Source: Mesorhizobium sangaii (GTDB lineage: Bacteria > Pseudomonadota > Alphaproteobacteria > Rhizobiales > Rhizobiaceae). Taken from it: a stretch of 64,000 nucleotides of DNA. Position 1 is the stretch's first letter; each line of letters opens with the position of its first letter. The stretch is from NCBI RefSeq assembly GCF_014207355.1, contig NZ_JACHEF010000001.1:1106002-1170001 (forward strand). The letters run 5' to 3'. The position numbers and the translations under genes were made by a program. Positions 18,257 through 28,659 of this stretch are shown here, piece after piece. Under the pieces are notes generated by a model that was not told where the DNA came from, made no database searches, and saw only the letters and a list, made by a program, of their open reading frames with translations.

Positions 18257-19180
18257 ATGACCGAACAAGGGTTGATGTCCGAGCTGGACCGGCTGATTTC
18301 CGAGGGCCGCAACCCAAGGACGATGGACATCGACCTGCTGACGACCATCGATGTGCTGCGCAAGATCAATGACGAGGACGAGGCTGTCCCGGCGGCTGTC
18401 GAAAAAGTCGTGCCGGAGATTGCGGCCGCGGTGGACCGCATCGTGCTTGCCTTCCAGAAAGGCGCACGGCTGATCTACATGGGCGCCGGCACCAGCGGCC
18501 GGCTTGGCGTTCTCGATGCTTCGGAATGCCCGCCGACCTTCGGCGTGCCCGAAGGCATGGTCGTCGGCCTGATCGCCGGCGGTCCCGACGCCCTCGTGCG
18601 GTCGACGGAAGGCGCCGAGGACGATCCGAAAATGGGCGCGAGGGCGCTTCAGGAGATCGGGCTCACGTCAGACGACGTTGTGGTCGGCATCGCGGTCAGC
18701 GGGCGAACGCCCTATGTCATCGGCGGATTGACCTATGCCACGCAGGTTGGCGCGACGACGGTCGCCTTGTCCTGCAATCCGGCCTCGACCATTGCCGGCA
18801 TCGCCGACATTGCCATCTCGCCGGTTGTCGGGCCGGAAGTGCTGACAGGCTCGACCCGGCTGAAATCGGGAACCGCGCAGAAGCTGGTGCTCAACATGCT
18901 GACCACCGCCAGCATGATCCGCATCGGCAAGAGCTACCAGAACCTGATGGTCGACCTTAACCCGTCCAACAAGAAGCTGGTCGCCAGGGCGACCAGGATC
19001 GTCATGCAGACGACCGGTTGCGCGGCGCAGCAAGCCAAGCAAGCGCTCGCCCAGACCGGCAATGATGTGAAGCTGGCGATCCTGGTGACGATCACCGGCT
19101 TGGGCGTCGAGGAGGCGCGCGTGGCTCTCGGCAAGGCTGGAGGCTTCCTGCGAAAGGCAATCAGCGACACGACGGCATGA
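18257..19180 (+). CDS. murQ: N-acetylmuramic acid 6-phosphate etherase
   Basis: A 307-residue SIS-domain enzyme that cleaves the D-lactyl ether of MurNAc 6-phosphate to GlcNAc 6-phosphate and lactate, in the cytoplasm. The signature [22 protein letters not shown] region (~75-96) holds the catalytic Glu. [15 protein letters not shown] is the second sugar-phosphate loop, and [21 protein letters not shown] is typical of MurQ. The C-terminal helix bundle is complete. It joins AnmK, which makes MurNAc 6-phosphate, to amino-sugar metabolism. The start ATG 18257 follows AAAGTAAGAG. Its last codons and stop lie inside a tandem repeat. Confidence 0.93.
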   Translation: MTEQGLMSELDRLISEGRNPRTMDIDLLTTIDVLRKINDEDEAVPAAVEKVVPEIAAAVDRIVLAFQKGARLIYMGAGTSGRLGVLDASECPPTFGVPEGMVVGLIAGGPDALVRSTEGAEDDPKMGARALQEIGLTSDDVVVGIAVSGRTPYVIGGLTYATQVGATTVALSCNPASTIAGIADIAISPVVGPEVLTGSTRLKSGTAQKLVLNMLTTASMIRIGKSYQNLMVDLNPSNKKLVARATRIVMQTTGCAAQQAKQALAQTGNDVKLAILVTITGLGVEEARVALGKAGGFLRKAISDTTA

Positions 19181-19261
19181 AGCCGCATGAGACACGACGG
19201 CATGAAGCCGCATGAGACATGACGGCAAAGCCGCATGGGACAAGACGGCGGGAAGCCGCAT
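19166..19261 (+). repeat. Tandem repeat (25-bp unit) across the murQ stop codon
   Basis: Units at 19166-19190 and 19191-19215 are identical 25-mers, beginning GACACGACGGCATGAAGCCG. Degenerate units follow at 19216-19238 and 19239-19261. The murQ TGA is in the first unit. Copy-number change would not alter murQ but would change the spacing to the transporter gene. Confidence 0.8.
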
Positions 19262-19351
19262 AGACTGGGCCGATGCTCCAAAGCATGTGTGTCTTGGAAG
19301 CGGTCCACAGAAACTGCAAGGCATCAAGTTCAATCATAATGGGAGACGAGA

Positions 19352-20872
19352 ATGGTTCACCTCACAAGAAAGCTGCTGTCGGGCATTACGCTGGCGGCGA
19401 TGCTCGGCGTGGCTGTGGTTTCAACGCAGGCGAATGCGGCGACGCTGCATATGGCCTGGTCGCAGGACGCCACCGGGCTTGACCCGCACAAGCAGACTGC
19501 CTTTTCTTCGCTGCGGCTGCTGGAACTGATTTATGAGCCGCTGGTGCGGGTCGACGCCAGCCTGCAGATCGTCCCCGCCATCGCCACCTCCTGGGAATTC
19601 TCCAAGGACGGCAAGGAGCTGACCTTCAAGCTCGATCCCAAGGCGAAATTCCAGGACGGCACAGCGGTGACCTCGGCCGACGTCAAGGCATCGTTCGAGC
19701 GCATCCTCGACGAGAAGACGGGAGCGGCTACCCGCGCCAACTTCCTGTCGATCGCCAGCATCGACACGCCCGATCCGACGACCGTCGTGTTCCATCTGTC
19801 GCAGCCGGACGTGCCAATCCTGACGGCGATGAGTGACGTCAACGCGGCCATTGTTCCGGCAAGCGAGATCAAGGCCGGCTCGATCGGCACAAAGGCGGTC
19901 GGCTCCGGCCCGTTCAAGCTCGACAAATGGGACCCCAATGCCAAGGAAGTGCTGAGCGCGAACAAGGATTGGGCCGGCGGCCCGACCGGCGTCGACGGTA
20001 TCGAGATCAGCGTGCTTCCCGACGAAGCCGCGATCCTGGCCGCCATGCGCACCAAGCAGATCGATTTCGCGCTGCTTAACGACCCGCTTGTCGCCACGCT
20101 GGTGCCGAAGGAAGCCAGCCTGCAGCTGAACCGCGTGCCGGTGCTCGCCTATCACGTGCTGCAGCTCAATCCGTCGCGCAAGCCAATGACGGAGCTCAAG
20201 GTGCGCCAGGCCATCTCCTGCGCCATCGACCGGCAGGAGGTGCTCGACACTGCTTCGCTCGGCGAAGGGAAGGTCACGGGCCCGCTGACGATCCCGGCTC
20301 TGGCGACCGATCCGAGCCAGCTGTTCTGCTACAAGCGCGACGTCGAAAAGGCCAAGAAGCTGATGTCCGAGGCCGGTTATGCCGATGGCTTTTCGGCGAC
20401 CGTGATCGGTGCCACCGGCGAGCCGCCGACGGCGGCGGCGGAGGCCCAGGTCATCCAGTCGCAGCTGGCCGAAATCGGCGTCAAGCTCGACATCAAGATG
20501 ATGGAGCTCAACGTCTATGTCGACGCCTGGCTGAAAGGCGATTTCGACATGGCGATCGCGCTCAATGGCGGCCGTGCCGACCCCTACACCATGTACAACC
20601 GCTACTGGACCAAAGCAGGCAATTTGCAGAAGGTGGCCAACTACATCGACGACACGCTCGACAGCCAGATGCAGAAAGGCCGCGCCGAGACCGACCCGGC
20701 GGCGCGCAAGGCGATCTTCGCCGAGTTCGAGAAGCACCTCGCCGAGATGTCGCCGTGGATCTGGCTCTACACCTCGTACAGCTACACGGCGCAGCAGAAG
20801 AACATCGCCGGGTTCGTACCGACGCCGACGGGCACGCTGTTCAGCCTGAGCAAGGTGACCATCCAGCAGTAG
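19352..20872 (+). CDS. Peptide-type ABC transporter, periplasmic substrate-binding protein (DppA/OppA family)
   Basis: A 506-residue SBP_bac_5 protein. The N-terminus is a Sec signal peptide (KLLSGITLAAMLGVAVVST, cleavage after ANA) without a lipobox Cys, so it is free in the periplasm. The family motifs YEPLVRVDASLQIVPAIATSWEFSKDGKELTF, KFQDGTAVTSADVKASFERI and GSGPFKLDKW are present. It probably delivers wall peptides or muropeptides to the permeases that follow, judged only from its place between murQ and anmK. An import role in recycling is known for the related YejABEF-type systems in Agrobacterium. GGAGACGAGA precedes ATG 19352. Confidence 0.85.
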   Translation: MVHLTRKLLSGITLAAMLGVAVVSTQANAATLHMAWSQDATGLDPHKQTAFSSLRLLELIYEPLVRVDASLQIVPAIATSWEFSKDGKELTFKLDPKAKFQDGTAVTSADVKASFERILDEKTGAATRANFLSIASIDTPDPTTVVFHLSQPDVPILTAMSDVNAAIVPASEIKAGSIGTKAVGSGPFKLDKWDPNAKEVLSANKDWAGGPTGVDGIEISVLPDEAAILAAMRTKQIDFALLNDPLVATLVPKEASLQLNRVPVLAYHVLQLNPSRKPMTELKVRQAISCAIDRQEVLDTASLGEGKVTGPLTIPALATDPSQLFCYKRDVEKAKKLMSEAGYADGFSATVIGATGEPPTAAAEAQVIQSQLAEIGVKLDIKMMELNVYVDAWLKGDFDMAIALNGGRADPYTMYNRYWTKAGNLQKVANYIDDTLDSQMQKGRAETDPAARKAIFAEFEKHLAEMSPWIWLYTSYSYTAQQKNIAGFVPTPTGTLFSLSKVTIQQ

Positions 20873-20903
20873 CCGCCGGAATTGGACGAGAGGACTTCTT
20901 CGC

Positions 20904-21863
20904 GTGAATTATCTGATGCGACGACTGGCGACGTTTCCTCTCGTCCTGCTTGGCGTGTCCATCCTGGTCTTCGTTGCGATCCGGATGGTGCCGGGCGATT
21001 CGATCACGGCGATGCTGGGCACCGAGGCCGGCCTGCTGACGCCGGCGCAGCGTGACTCGCTCGCCGCCTATTTCGGTATCGACCAGCCCTGGTTCGTCCA
21101 GTACTGGCGCTGGATAGGCGGCATCCTGCACGGCAATCTCGGCATCTCGGTCACCTATGGCCGGCCGGTGCTCGACGTCATCATCGAGCGCTTCCCGCTG
21201 ACGCTCGAGCTGGCCGTTCTGTCGATGATCATCGCGCTTGCGGTTGGCATGCCTGCCGGGATCTTTGCCGCCACGCACAATGAGAAACTCTCCGATCTCG
21301 GGGTGCGCATGGTCGCCATGATCGGCCAGTCGACACCGAGCTTCGTGCTTGGCCTGCTGATCATCTACACGCTGTCGGCCGGCTTCGGCGTCCTGCCGGC
21401 GATGGGCGAATTCGCGCCGCTGTGGCAGGATCCCCTGCGCAATCTCAGCCAGTTGATCCTGCCTGCCATCACGCTCGGCTTCGCCTTCGCCGCCTCGGTC
21501 ACCCGCATATCGCGCTCGGCCATGCTCGACGTGTTGAGCGACGACTACGTCCGGACGGCCCGCAGCAAAGGCGCCTCGGCACGCAGCGTCATCTGGCGGC
21601 ACGCATTGCCCAATGCGCTGATCCCGGTCGTCACGCTGAGCGGCATCGAGTTCGGCTATCTCCTGGGTGGCGCCGTCATCGTCGAGCAGATCTACGCCCT
21701 GCCAGGTCTCGGCCGCATGGTGCTGGATGCGATCCAGCAGCGCGACTATGCGCTGGTGCAAGGCGCCGTGCTGTTCATCGCCTTCAACTTCATGATCGTC
21801 AATCTCCTGGTCGACCTCGCCTATGTCGCGCTCGATCCGCGCATCCGGCTGGGAGAGCCGTGA
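20904..21863 (+). CDS. Peptide-type ABC transporter permease (DppB-like)
   Basis: A 319-residue inner-membrane protein with six predicted helices. The first helix region is LATFPLVLLGVSILVFVAIRMVPGD, the classic DppB/OppB start. The ATPase-contacting EAA loop reads DYVRTARSKGASARSVIWRH, followed by ALPNALIPVVTLSGIEFG and GAVIVEQIYALPGLGRM. The GTG start at 20904 has GAGAGGA upstream. The next permease begins within its stop (TGATG). It forms the channel with the 21863 product. Confidence 0.9.
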   Translation: MNYLMRRLATFPLVLLGVSILVFVAIRMVPGDSITAMLGTEAGLLTPAQRDSLAAYFGIDQPWFVQYWRWIGGILHGNLGISVTYGRPVLDVIIERFPLTLELAVLSMIIALAVGMPAGIFAATHNEKLSDLGVRMVAMIGQSTPSFVLGLLIIYTLSAGFGVLPAMGEFAPLWQDPLRNLSQLILPAITLGFAFAASVTRISRSAMLDVLSDDYVRTARSKGASARSVIWRHALPNALIPVVTLSGIEFGYLLGGAVIVEQIYALPGLGRMVLDAIQQRDYALVQGAVLFIAFNFMIVNLLVDLAYVALDPRIRLGEP

Positions 21864-22702
21864 TGCGCATCCTGCGCGCCATCTTCGGCCATGGCAGCGG
21901 CCGCATCGGCGGCATCATCGTCGGCGTCTATCTGTTGGTCGCCATCCTCGGCATGCTCGGGCTGACGCCGCACAATCCCATCACGCAATACCGGGTCGAC
22001 CGGCTGCATGCGCCCAACGGCGCCTACTGGATGGGCACCGACCTGTTCGGCCGCGACGTCGCCAGCCGGCTGATGGCGGGCGTCGGGCAGTCGTTCACGG
22101 TAGCCTTCTTCTCGGTCGCCTTTGCGACCCTTGCCGGCACGGTGCTAGGGCTCGCCGCCGCCTGGCTCGGGCGCCGCTGGGACGGCGTGCTGATGCGGAT
22201 CATGGATGTGCTGCTGGCCTTCCCGGCAATCCTTCTGGCGCTGCTCATCGTCACCGTTGCCGGGCCGGGCACATGGACCAGCGTGGTTGCCATCGGCATC
22301 GTCTACACGCCGATCTTCACCCGCGTGGTGCGCGGCCCTGCTCTGTCGCTCAAGGCACGCGAATTCGTCGACGCCGCGCGCACCTTCGGCAGCAGTTCGA
22401 GCTACATCGTGACACGCCATCTGCTGCTCAATCTGGTGGCGCCCTTGACCGTTCAGGTGACGCTGGCGCTGGCCTGGGCGCTGCTGACGGAGGCGGGCCT
22501 GAGTTTCCTGGGGCTCGGTACGCAGCCGCCCGCCGCCTCGCTCGGCCTGATGCTGAGCGACAGCCGCAATCTGATGGAGACCGCGCCCTGGCTGATGATC
22601 TTTCCGGGCCTGGCGATCATGATCAGCATCCTCGGTTTCAACCTGCTTGGTGATGCGTTGCGCGACATCCTCGACCCGAAGATGCGGAGGGCGCCGGCAT
22701 GA
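21863..22702 (+). CDS. Peptide-type ABC transporter permease (DppC-like)
   Basis: A 279-residue inner-membrane permease. The N-terminal part has the DppC-type motif HAPNGAYWMGTDLFGRDVASRLMAG after the first helix. Then come MDVLLAFPAILLALLIV, the EAA loop EFVDAARTFGSSSSYIVTRHLL, and EAGLSFLGLGTQPPAASLGLM near the end. It pairs with the preceding permease. The start ATG 21863 overlaps the previous stop by one base and has GGGAG upstream. Its own stop overlaps the ATPase start (ATGA). Confidence 0.9.
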   Translation: MRILRAIFGHGSGRIGGIIVGVYLLVAILGMLGLTPHNPITQYRVDRLHAPNGAYWMGTDLFGRDVASRLMAGVGQSFTVAFFSVAFATLAGTVLGLAAAWLGRRWDGVLMRIMDVLLAFPAILLALLIVTVAGPGTWTSVVAIGIVYTPIFTRVVRGPALSLKAREFVDAARTFGSSSSYIVTRHLLLNLVAPLTVQVTLALAWALLTEAGLSFLGLGTQPPAASLGLMLSDSRNLMETAPWLMIFPGLAIMISILGFNLLGDALRDILDPKMRRAPA

Positions 22703-24447
22703 CCCCGCTGTTGTCCGTCTCAGATCTGCGCGTCGGCTTCGGCCGCAAACCGCACGCCAATGAGGTGGTGCGCGGCGTCAGTTTCGACCTGGCCGACGGC
22801 GAGACACTGGCCATTGTCGGCGAAAGCGGCTCGGGCAAATCCGTTACCGCCTTGTCGATCAACCGGCTGATCGACTTCGGCGGCGGTTGCATCACCGGAG
22901 GTGCGATGAAGCTGAAGCGGGCCGATGGCAGCGTCTTCGACCTGATGACGGCTACCGAACCGCAACTGACCGGCATTCGCGGCGCCGAGATCGGCATGAT
23001 CTTCCAGGAGCCGATGACCTCGCTCAATCCGGTGCTGACCATTGGTTCGCAGATCGAGGAATCGTTTCGGCTGCACCGGGGGCTGACCGGCAGGCAAGCC
23101 ACGGCGGCGGCCAAGGATGCGCTCGACCGCGTGCGCATTCCCGATGCCGCGCGGCGGCTGAAATATACGCCGAACCAGTTGTCTGGCGGCATGCTGCAGC
23201 GGGTGATGATCGCCATTGCGCTGGCCTGCAATCCACGCCTGCTCATCGCCGACGAGCCGACGACGGCGCTCGACGTTACGGTGCAGGCGCAGATCATGGC
23301 GCTGCTGGCCGAGTTGAAGCGGCAAACCGGCATGTCGATGATCTTCATCACGCATGACATCGGCCTGGTTGCCGGCATCGCCGACAAGGTGATGGTGATG
23401 CAGAACGGGCAGGCCGTGGAGCAAGGCGAGTTGAACCAGATCCTCGACAAAGCGCAGCATCCCTATACGCAGCACCTGCTGCAGGACGTGCCGCATTTCG
23501 CCAACGGCAGCGCGACGCGCGCCGACGGGCAGCGCGACAAAGGTGCAAGCACGGAACCGGCCTTGAAGGTGGATAACCTGGTTGTACGATTTCCCCTCAA
23601 GAGCAGCTTCTTCAGCCGCGCCTCGGGCGCGGTGCATGCCGTCGATGGCGTCGATTTCGACCTGATGCCCGGCGAGACGCTGGCGATCGTCGGCGAGAGC
23701 GGTTCGGGCAAATCGACCACCGCGCGCGCGGTCCTGGGGCTGGTGCGGTCGACACGCGGCAGCTTCTCGGTCGGCGTCCGAAAGGCTTCAGCGCAGCAGA
23801 GCGCCCTGCCCGTGCAGATGGTGTTCCAGAACCCCTATGCCTCGCTCAATCCAAGGCTCAGCATCGAGACCATCCTGGCCGAACCGGTGATCGCCACCGG
23901 CGGCCGGGTGAACATCAAGACGCGGGCCAGGATGGCAGGCCTGCTGGAGCGCGTCGGCCTGCCAAAGAACAGCCTGGAGCGGTATCCCCACGAATTCTCC
24001 GGCGGCCAGCGGCAAAGGCTGTGCATCGCGCGGGCGCTGATGCTCAATCCTTCCGTTGTTGTGCTGGATGAAGCGGTGTCGGCGCTCGACGTCTCGGTGC
24101 AGGCCAAGGTGCTGGAGTTGCTGGTTGACCTGCAGCGCGAATTCGGACTGGCCTATCTGTTCATCTCGCACGACATGGCCGTCGTCGAGCGGATCGCCCA
24201 CCGGATCGCCGTCATCTATGCTGGCCAGATCGTCGAAATCGGCGACGCAACCTCGGTGCTGTCGACGCCGCAGCATTCCTATACGAAGAAGCTCATCGCC
24301 GCCGTTCCGACCATCGATCGGCGCCACGAACATTTCGAACTCGACACGCGCCAGGTTCCCTCACTGGTGCGCCCACAGGGGTATGAGCCGGCGCCGGCGA
24401 GATGGGAGCAGTTTGGGCCTGACCATCGAGCGAGGGCGGAAGCGTGA
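22699..24447 (+). CDS. Fused double ATP-binding subunit of the peptide-type ABC transporter (DppD-DppF/YejF type)
   Basis: 582 residues with two complete ABC ATPase domains in one chain. Domain 1 (to ~265) has Walker [12 protein letters not shown], signature [12 protein letters not shown] and Walker [14 protein letters not shown]. Domain 2 (from ~285) has Walker [12 protein letters not shown], signature [15 protein letters not shown] and Walker [14 protein letters not shown]. The Asp-Glu in domain 2 reads DEA rather than DEP, a normal variation. Both halves end with the oligopeptide-type tail ([20 protein letters not shown]). It powers the DppB/DppC-like channel on the cytoplasmic side. YejF and GsiA are fused in the same way. 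Confidence 0.92.
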   Translation: MTPLLSVSDLRVGFGRKPHANEVVRGVSFDLADGETLAIVGESGSGKSVTALSINRLIDFGGGCITGGAMKLKRADGSVFDLMTATEPQLTGIRGAEIGMIFQEPMTSLNPVLTIGSQIEESFRLHRGLTGRQATAAAKDALDRVRIPDAARRLKYTPNQLSGGMLQRVMIAIALACNPRLLIADEPTTALDVTVQAQIMALLAELKRQTGMSMIFITHDIGLVAGIADKVMVMQNGQAVEQGELNQILDKAQHPYTQHLLQDVPHFANGSATRADGQRDKGASTEPALKVDNLVVRFPLKSSFFSRASGAVHAVDGVDFDLMPGETLAIVGESGSGKSTTARAVLGLVRSTRGSFSVGVRKASAQQSALPVQMVFQNPYASLNPRLSIETILAEPVIATGGRVNIKTRARMAGLLERVGLPKNSLERYPHEFSGGQRQRLCIARALMLNPSVVVLDEAVSALDVSVQAKVLELLVDLQREFGLAYLFISHDMAVVERIAHRIAVIYAGQIVEIGDATSVLSTPQHSYTKKLIAAVPTIDRRHEHFELDTRQVPSLVRPQGYEPAPARWEQFGPDHRARAEA

Positions 24448-24481
24448 TCGGTGCCCAGACATTTGTAGAATTGGAGGGGCA

Positions 24482-24640
24482 GCGCCCCCCTCTGTCCTGC
24501 CGGACATCTCCCCCTCAAGGGGGGAGATCGGCAGTTTATGCAAACCGCCAGCCTTCAGCCGTTGGAGATTGGCGAATGCCGATGCGACATCCAGTCTCCC
24601 CCCTTGAGGGGGAGATGGCCGGCAGGCCAGAGGGGGGCGC
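24482..24640. repeat. Large palindromic intergenic repeat element
   Basis: Arms 24482-24527 and 24595-24640 are 46-bp inverted repeats that differ at only two positions, with a 67-nt spacer. Each arm also contains its own small palindrome (CTCCCCCTCAAGGGGGGAG). It matches the style of mosaic palindromic elements (RIME-like) scattered between rhizobial genes. Transcribed, it would form a very stable stem between the transporter ATPase gene and the hydrolase gene. Confidence 0.8.
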
Positions 24641-24673
24641 GAAGGATCGCCTACTTTCTAGCGGAGGCCGGCA

Positions 24674-25681
24674 TTGAGCACCCTCGCCCAGCTCTTCGAC
24701 CGTGCGTTCGCACCGCTGAAAGCCGCAGTGGTCGCCAAGCGCATTCCCGGCGGTGTCCTCGGCATTGTCGACAAAAATGGCGAACGCGTCGTCAGGTCGG
24801 TCGGCTCCGCGCAGCTCGTGCCGAAGCTGCGGCCAATGCGCGTCGAAACCTGGTGCGACCTGGCGTCCTTGACCAAAGTCATCTTCACGACACCGCGCAT
24901 CCTGGCGCTGGCTGAAGACGGCGTCATCGATCTCGATGCGCCGCTGATCTCGGTGCTGGCGGACCTTCGCCAGTATGATGCAGAGGCCTGGGAGCGGAAG
25001 GTGACGTTTCGCCAGTGTCTTGGCCACCAGACGCCGTTTCCCGCGGTCGAGCCGATCTACACCTATGGGCGCGATCCCGAGCTGCTGCGTGCCTTCATCC
25101 TGCAACGCGAATGGCAAGCCCGCGACCCGGTCTATTCCGACATCAACTTCATCCTGCTCGGTTTTGCGCTGGAGCGGCTGTCGGGGAAAACGATCCGGGA
25201 CATGGATCCCGGCCCCGGCTTCGCTTTTTTCGCCGAGCCGGATGCGTCGGCGGCGACGGAGGACTGCACCTGGCGCCATCGCGTGCTGTCGGGCGAGGTC
25301 CACGACGACAATTGCTCGGCGCTGCAAGGCGCAGGACATGCCGGCCTGTTTGGAACAGCCGCTTCCGTCCTCGATTTCGCGCAGGGGCTGTTGGACGGCA
25401 CCGGCGCGTCCGAACGTTCGATCGCGCTGATGCGCACGCCCTTGTCCGCCACCCGCACCCATGGCTGGGAGCGCCCCTACGAGGGCTGGTCCGGCGGGGC
25501 GCTGTGCAGCCCAGGAACCATCGGCCACACTGGCTTTACCGGCACGGGACTGTGGATCGACTTCGACAGAGGCAAGGCCTGGACCTTGCTCACCAACCGG
25601 ATCCATCCGACACGTCATTTCGACAGCGGCATCGCCGCGCTTCGGCAGGCGGTCGGCGACCTTGTTAACGGGGACTGTTAG
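24674..25681 (+). CDS. Beta-lactamase-fold serine hydrolase (AmpH/YbbE-like)
   Basis: A 335-residue PF00144-type penicillin-binding-protein-fold hydrolase. The nucleophile motif is SLTK (~64-67), the second motif is YSDIN (Y-x-N variant), and HTGFTG replaces the KTG triad. No signal peptide is apparent ([19 protein letters not shown]), so it is probably cytoplasmic. In Bacillus subtilis a similar protein (YbbE) is encoded with murQ-murR-nagZ, which supports trimming of imported wall peptides here. The start is TTG 24674 with GCGGAGG at the right spacing. True beta-lactamase activity is not implied. Confidence 0.78.
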   Translation: MSTLAQLFDRAFAPLKAAVVAKRIPGGVLGIVDKNGERVVRSVGSAQLVPKLRPMRVETWCDLASLTKVIFTTPRILALAEDGVIDLDAPLISVLADLRQYDAEAWERKVTFRQCLGHQTPFPAVEPIYTYGRDPELLRAFILQREWQARDPVYSDINFILLGFALERLSGKTIRDMDPGPGFAFFAEPDASAATEDCTWRHRVLSGEVHDDNCSALQGAGHAGLFGTAASVLDFAQGLLDGTGASERSIALMRTPLSATRTHGWERPYEGWSGGALCSPGTIGHTGFTGTGLWIDFDRGKAWTLLTNRIHPTRHFDSGIAALRQAVGDLVNGDC

Positions 25682-25691
25682 GGAAGTGACC

Positions 25692-26807
25692 ATGGAACCA
25701 ATCTGGGCCGTCGGCCTGATGACGGGCACCGTGCTTGACGGCAATATCGACGTCGCGCTGATCAAGACCGATGGTGAGCGGATCGACGATTTCGGCACCT
25801 ATCGGCTGATGCCCTACCCGCAATCGATCCGTTCGCTGCTCGAAGAGACGCTGAACGAGGCAAGAGCCTGGAATTTCACCGGGCCGGAGCCGGCGATCTT
25901 TCGCAAGGCGGAGGAAGCCCTGACGCGTGCCCAGTCGGCGGCGGTCAAGGAACTCGTCGAAGGCTATGGGATGACGATGGCCGATATCGGCGTCGTCGGC
26001 TTTCATGGCCAGACCGTGTTGCATCGCGCGCCGCAGGTGGGCCGGTTCGGCCAGACCCGGCAGCTCGGCGACGGCGAACTCATGCACGCAATCCTCGGCA
26101 CCAAGGTCGCCTATGATTTCCGCTCGGCCGACATGCGCGCCGGCGGGCAAGGCGCGCCATTGGCGGCTGCCTATCACACCGCGTTGATGCGCAGCGCCGG
26201 CGCAGGCGGCGAGGTGGCGGTGCTCAACCTCGGCGGTGTCGCCAACATTACCTGGTGGGATGGAGCCGACAATGTCGTGGCCTTCGACACCGGACCGGCC
26301 AACGCGCCACTCAACGATTTCATCAAGTCGAAGGGACTGGGCGACATGGACCGCGACGGCGCGCTCGGCCGGGCGGGAACAGTGGATGAGGCACGGCTCG
26401 CCAAGCTCTTGCAGCATCCTTATCTGACCAAGCCCTACCCGAAATCGCTGGACCGTTTCGACTTTGGCGCCGCAATGGCCGATGGAATGAATGCCGAGGA
26501 TGGCGCCGCCTTGTTGACCGCCTTCACGGCCGCCGCCGTCGGCAAGGCACTCGACCTTTTGCCGCGCCGCCCGAAAAAACTGGTGGTCAGCGGCGGTGGC
26601 CGCCACAATCCGACGATGATGGCGATGCTCGCCAGCCGCGCCGGCGTCGAGGTGGTGCAGGCCGAAAGCCTTGGCTGGAGCGGCGACGCGGTGGAGGCGG
26701 AGTGCTTTGCCTTCCTCGCGGTTCGCGTGCTGAGAGGCCTGCCGATCAGCTTCCCGAGCACCACCGGCGCGCCGCAGCCGATGCGCGGCGGAAAGCTCGC
26801 CGGTTAG
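25692..26807 (+). CDS. anmK: Anhydro-N-acetylmuramic acid kinase
   Basis: A 371-residue kinase of the ASKHA fold. It converts 1,6-anhydro-MurNAc plus ATP to MurNAc 6-phosphate, the substrate of MurQ. The start has [18 protein letters not shown] (the P-loop, where E. coli has MSGTSLDG). [24 protein letters not shown], the catalytic-Asp motif [14 protein letters not shown] and [13 protein letters not shown] follow in family order. Length is normal. ATG 25692 is chosen, with GGGAAG upstream. The GTG at 25686 is an alternative. The 3' end overlaps the convergent GNAT gene by 4 nt. Confidence 0.92.
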   Translation: MEPIWAVGLMTGTVLDGNIDVALIKTDGERIDDFGTYRLMPYPQSIRSLLEETLNEARAWNFTGPEPAIFRKAEEALTRAQSAAVKELVEGYGMTMADIGVVGFHGQTVLHRAPQVGRFGQTRQLGDGELMHAILGTKVAYDFRSADMRAGGQGAPLAAAYHTALMRSAGAGGEVAVLNLGGVANITWWDGADNVVAFDTGPANAPLNDFIKSKGLGDMDRDGALGRAGTVDEARLAKLLQHPYLTKPYPKSLDRFDFGAAMADGMNAEDGAALLTAFTAAAVGKALDLLPRRPKKLVVSGGGRHNPTMMAMLASRAGVEVVQAESLGWSGDAVEAECFAFLAVRVLRGLPISFPSTTGAPQPMRGGKLAG

Positions 26808-27235
26808 TCAGGCCCTGGAAGCGCCTTCTGCAGGAAGATGCGGCTGCGGCCGACAGGGAAATCGGCAAGCGTTCCGAAGGGCTGGTAACCCTGGCGCTGG
26901 TAGACCTTGGCGGCGTGCGGATTGAAGGTGTCGATCCAGGCATTCCGACAGCCCCGCGCCACCGCTTCCTGCTCGGCCGCATCCAGCATGTTGCCGGCCA
27001 TCCGCTGGCCGCGCAGCCTTTCATCGACCCACAGCCATTGCACGTAAAGCCAGCCCCAGGCGGTGTAGCCCGAGATGCCGGCGACGACCGTGCCGTCCTC
27101 GTCGCGCACGAACACGGCCAGGGCCTTCCTTTCGGAAGCGCCGACGTCACCGTCGTTGAACGCCGTCAGCCGTTCGGCGAGAAAGGTGAGTTCTTCCGGC
27201 GATGGATTTGCCGTCGTTTCAAGTGTCGTCTTCAT
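26804..27235 (-). CDS. GNAT-family N-acetyltransferase
   Basis: A 143-residue single-domain acetyltransferase. The core is [20 protein letters not shown] (beta4), then the acetyl-CoA loop [19 protein letters not shown] (R-x-x-G-x-G/A form), then [18 protein letters not shown] with the tyrosine usual for motif B. The acceptor is unknown. It is convergent with anmK and upstream of dctD on the same strand, with a 32-nt gap after it, so it may be read with neither. Confidence 0.82.
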   Translation of the reverse strand: MKTTLETTANPSPEELTFLAERLTAFNDGDVGASERKALAVFVRDEDGTVVAGISGYTAWGWLYVQWLWVDERLRGQRMAGNMLDAAEQEAVARGCRNAWIDTFNPHAAKVYQRQGYQPFGTLADFPVGRSRIFLQKALPGPD

Positions 27236-27267
27236 GGCTCTTTTCCGAGATGGCGCTCATGCAATGT

Positions 27268-28659
27268 CTATGTCGGGTCCCGAACAGGGTGCGGATCGGC
27301 ATCGCCGCCATTGCGAAACTCGGAGGCGGCAATGCCGTAGCGCTTGAGCTTGTCGTAGAAGGTCTTGCGCGGCACCCCGAGTGCGTCGATGGCGCTGCGC
27401 ACATCGCCACTGTGATCGCGCAGCGCGTCGCGGATGAGCTGCGCCTCGTAGTGGCCGACCCGTTCGGGCAGTGTAGCCGCCTGCTCCGGCAAGTGCGCGG
27501 GAACCGCTTTCGTCTCGTCGTCCGGGCCGAGACCAAGTGCGACGCGATCGGCAAAATGCGCAAGCTCGCGCACATTGCCCGGCCATGCATGCGACTGGAG
27601 ATGCTCGCTCACCGCTGCGTTCACCTTTGCGACAGGCCGGCTGAACCGTTCTGCGGCCTTGCCGAGGAAATGGCCGAACAGCATCGGGATGTCGCCGCGC
27701 CGCTCGCGCAATGGCGGGATGCGCAGCGTCACCACGTTGAGGCGGAAATAGAGATCCTCGCGAAAGTCGCCGCGCTGGTCCTGCCGGCCGAGATCCACCT
27801 TGGTCGCCGCGACGACCCGGAGGTCGACGCGCCGGGTCTCGTTCGAGCCAAGCGGGGTGACGCTGCGCGTTTCGAGCACACGCAACAGCTTGACCTGGAG
27901 GGCCGGCGGCATGGATTCGATCTCGTCAAGGAACAGCGTGCCGCCGCTGGAATGCTCGATGCGGCCGATCCGCCGCCGCTGCGCGCCGGTGAACGCGCCC
28001 GCCTCGTGGCCGAACAGCTCGCTTTCTATGACGGTCTCGGGCAGCGCGCCGCAATTCAGCGCCACGAAGGGCTTTGCGCGCCGCCGGCCCCATCTGTGCA
28101 GGAGGTCGGCCACCACCTCCTTGCCGGTTCCGGTCTCCCCTTCCACCAGGACGTCGACGTCCATGTCGGCGATCTGCCGCAAGGTCTCGCGCAGCCGCCG
28201 GATGGCCAGCGCTTCACCGATCAACGGCAGGCCGTCGGCAGCCTGCGCCGCGGCTTCGCGCAGCCGCCGGTTTTCCATCACCAGGCGCCGCTTCTCCGAT
28301 GCCCGTCTCAACGCCTCGACAAGGCGATCTCCGGCATAGGGTTTCGGGATGAAATCGTAGACGCCATCCTTGAGCGCGGCGACCGCAAGATCGACGTCGC
28401 CATGCCCGGTGACCAGGATTACTGGTATGTCCGGGTCGATCGCCTTGATGCGATCGAACAGCTGCAGCCCGTTCATGCCCGGCATCCGGATGTCGCTGAC
28501 GACCACGCCCTCGAAATTCCTGTCGACGACGGCAAGCGCCGCCTCGGCGGCGTCGAGCGCGACCACCGCGAAGCCGCCAAGTTCGAGCAATTGCGTGGTG
28601 GCGTGCAGCAGGTCCGCATCGTCCTCGACGAGCGCCACCAGCCCTGATGCGTCTGTCAT
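27268..28659 (-). CDS. dctD: C4-dicarboxylate response regulator, sigma-54 activator
   Basis: A 463-residue NtrC-family regulator. The receiver domain (1-120) has the phosphoacceptor Asp56 in [10 protein letters not shown] and the K of FIPKPY. The AAA+ domain (~145-375) has GETGTGKE Walker A, the sigma-54 contact loop GAFTGA and a [11 protein letters not shown]alker B. A Fis-type HTH closes the protein ([23 protein letters not shown]). It activates the sigma-54 promoter of dctA after phosphorylation by DctB. It overlaps dctB by 4 nt (ATGA), as in other rhizobia. Confidence 0.93.
   Translation of the reverse strand: MTDASGLVALVEDDADLLHATTQLLELGGFAVVALDAAEAALAVVDRNFEGVVVSDIRMPGMNGLQLFDRIKAIDPDIPVILVTGHGDVDLAVAALKDGVYDFIPKPYAGDRLVEALRRASEKRRLVMENRRLREAAAQAADGLPLIGEALAIRRLRETLRQIADMDVDVLVEGETGTGKEVVADLLHRWGRRRAKPFVALNCGALPETVIESELFGHEAGAFTGAQRRRIGRIEHSSGGTLFLDEIESMPPALQVKLLRVLETRSVTPLGSNETRRVDLRVVAATKVDLGRQDQRGDFREDLYFRLNVVTLRIPPLRERRGDIPMLFGHFLGKAAERFSRPVAKVNAAVSEHLQSHAWPGNVRELAHFADRVALGLGPDDETKAVPAHLPEQAATLPERVGHYEAQLIRDALRDHSGDVRSAIDALGVPRKTFYDKLKRYGIAASEFRNGGDADPHPVRDPT

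Noticed and set aside
19166..19261. Short repeats as a possible CRISPR array
   Set aside because: Units are directly adjacent with no spacers, two are degenerate, and no cas gene is near.
24482..24640. Insertion sequence ends
   Set aside because: The inverted arms enclose only 67 nt with no transposase and no visible target duplication.
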